DNA of 64,000 nucleotides from Citrus sinensis (taxonomy: Eukaryota; Streptophyta; Magnoliopsida; Sapindales; Rutaceae). How positions within the stretch are numbered: the stretch's first letter is position 1; every line of letters begins with the position of its first letter. The notes beneath the pieces were generated by a model. That model saw nothing but the letters and a program-made list of their open reading frames with translations. It was not told where the DNA came from and did no database searches. A program made the position numbers and the translations under genes. The stretch covers positions 28,807,501-28,871,500 of the forward strand of contig NC_068557.1 in NCBI RefSeq assembly GCF_022201045.2, read 5' to 3'. Of this stretch, positions 63,877 to 64,000 are shown in pieces.

Positions 63877-64000
63877 TCATTCTTATTTTGCTGATTTGTC
63901 TTTAATCCAATATCTGCTCGAATTTCAGGTTCTTAGGGTGTGCACTACTCGCTTCAACCCGGGCCACTCAAGCTAGTCGAGGCTGTATTGGCCAATTCCT

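Larger units (their letters stand above)
61467..64000 (+). mobile_element. Probable gypsy-type retroelement, 5' part (runs off the window)
   Basis: Base composition changes abruptly to GC-richer, codon-like DNA from about 61470. The segment starts TGTTGATGCGAG (possible LTR start). It has a short direct repeat (CCACGACTAGGATCTCTCCTC at 61497-61518 and 61529-61550), a 379-bp tandem duplication, then a leader and the open frame at 62995. No matching second LTR can be seen because the window ends, so the left edge is approximate. Confidence 0.5.

Overview
The window is nuclear DNA from a flowering plant, most likely a woody eudicot. Citrus or a relative would fit, but that is an inference from gene content and not a database match. 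The evidence is AT-rich intergenic DNA, short GT-AG introns, plant-only families (gibberellin 2-oxidase, PPDK regulatory protein, NDR1/HIN1-like proteins, cysteine-rich receptor-like kinases), and many small non-autonomous transposons. Exon boundaries were assigned by hand from GT/AG sites, reading phase and family motifs.

Layout. 1-2609: a gibberellin 2-beta-dioxygenase (GA2ox8 type) that lacks only its extreme 5' end. 4.1-5.3 kb: a head-to-tail SINE pair and an LTR-like fragment with a minisatellite. 6294-8018: chloroplast PPDK regulatory protein RP1. 9838-11607 (minus): a four-exon plant membrane protein of unknown function. 12-21.7 kb: gene-poor DNA holding two PIF/Harbinger-like MITEs, a 1.14-kb Mutator-like element with an exact 9-bp target duplication and a decayed reading frame inside, and two SINEs with 10- and 11-bp target duplications. 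21.8-31.8 kb: five intronless NDR1/HIN1-like genes in one orientation; the first three are close paralogues and the last two are NDR1-like. 32-34.5 kb: transposon and LTR remnants. 34.5-37.8 kb (minus): a J-like protein fragment with HPE in place of HPD, then a complete ten-exon mitochondrial LpxD homologue. 38.3-59.8 kb: a tandem cluster of cysteine-rich receptor-like kinases (CRKs), made of one dead copy and three intact genes with identical seven-exon structure. A relic of a CYP88-type cytochrome P450 lies inside the cluster. 61.5-64 kb: a gypsy-type retroelement containing a nearly perfect 379-bp tandem duplication.

Biological theme. The NHL/NDR1 array and the CRK array are both plasma-membrane immune families expanded by tandem duplication. 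Together they look like a stress or defence neighbourhood in a birth-and-death phase. The most striking gene-level observation is the last CRK. It has lost the invariant ATP-binding lysine (VAVE in place of VAVK) and the third cysteine of its first DUF26 motif, yet the rest of the gene is open and intact. GA2ox, RP1 and LpxD are conserved metabolic genes with no evident functional link to the arrays.

I did not find a wholly new molecular system. The best leads are the pseudokinase CRK, the NHL/NDR1 array, the Mutator-like family with a captured or decayed coding segment, and the SINE family that can occur in tandem.
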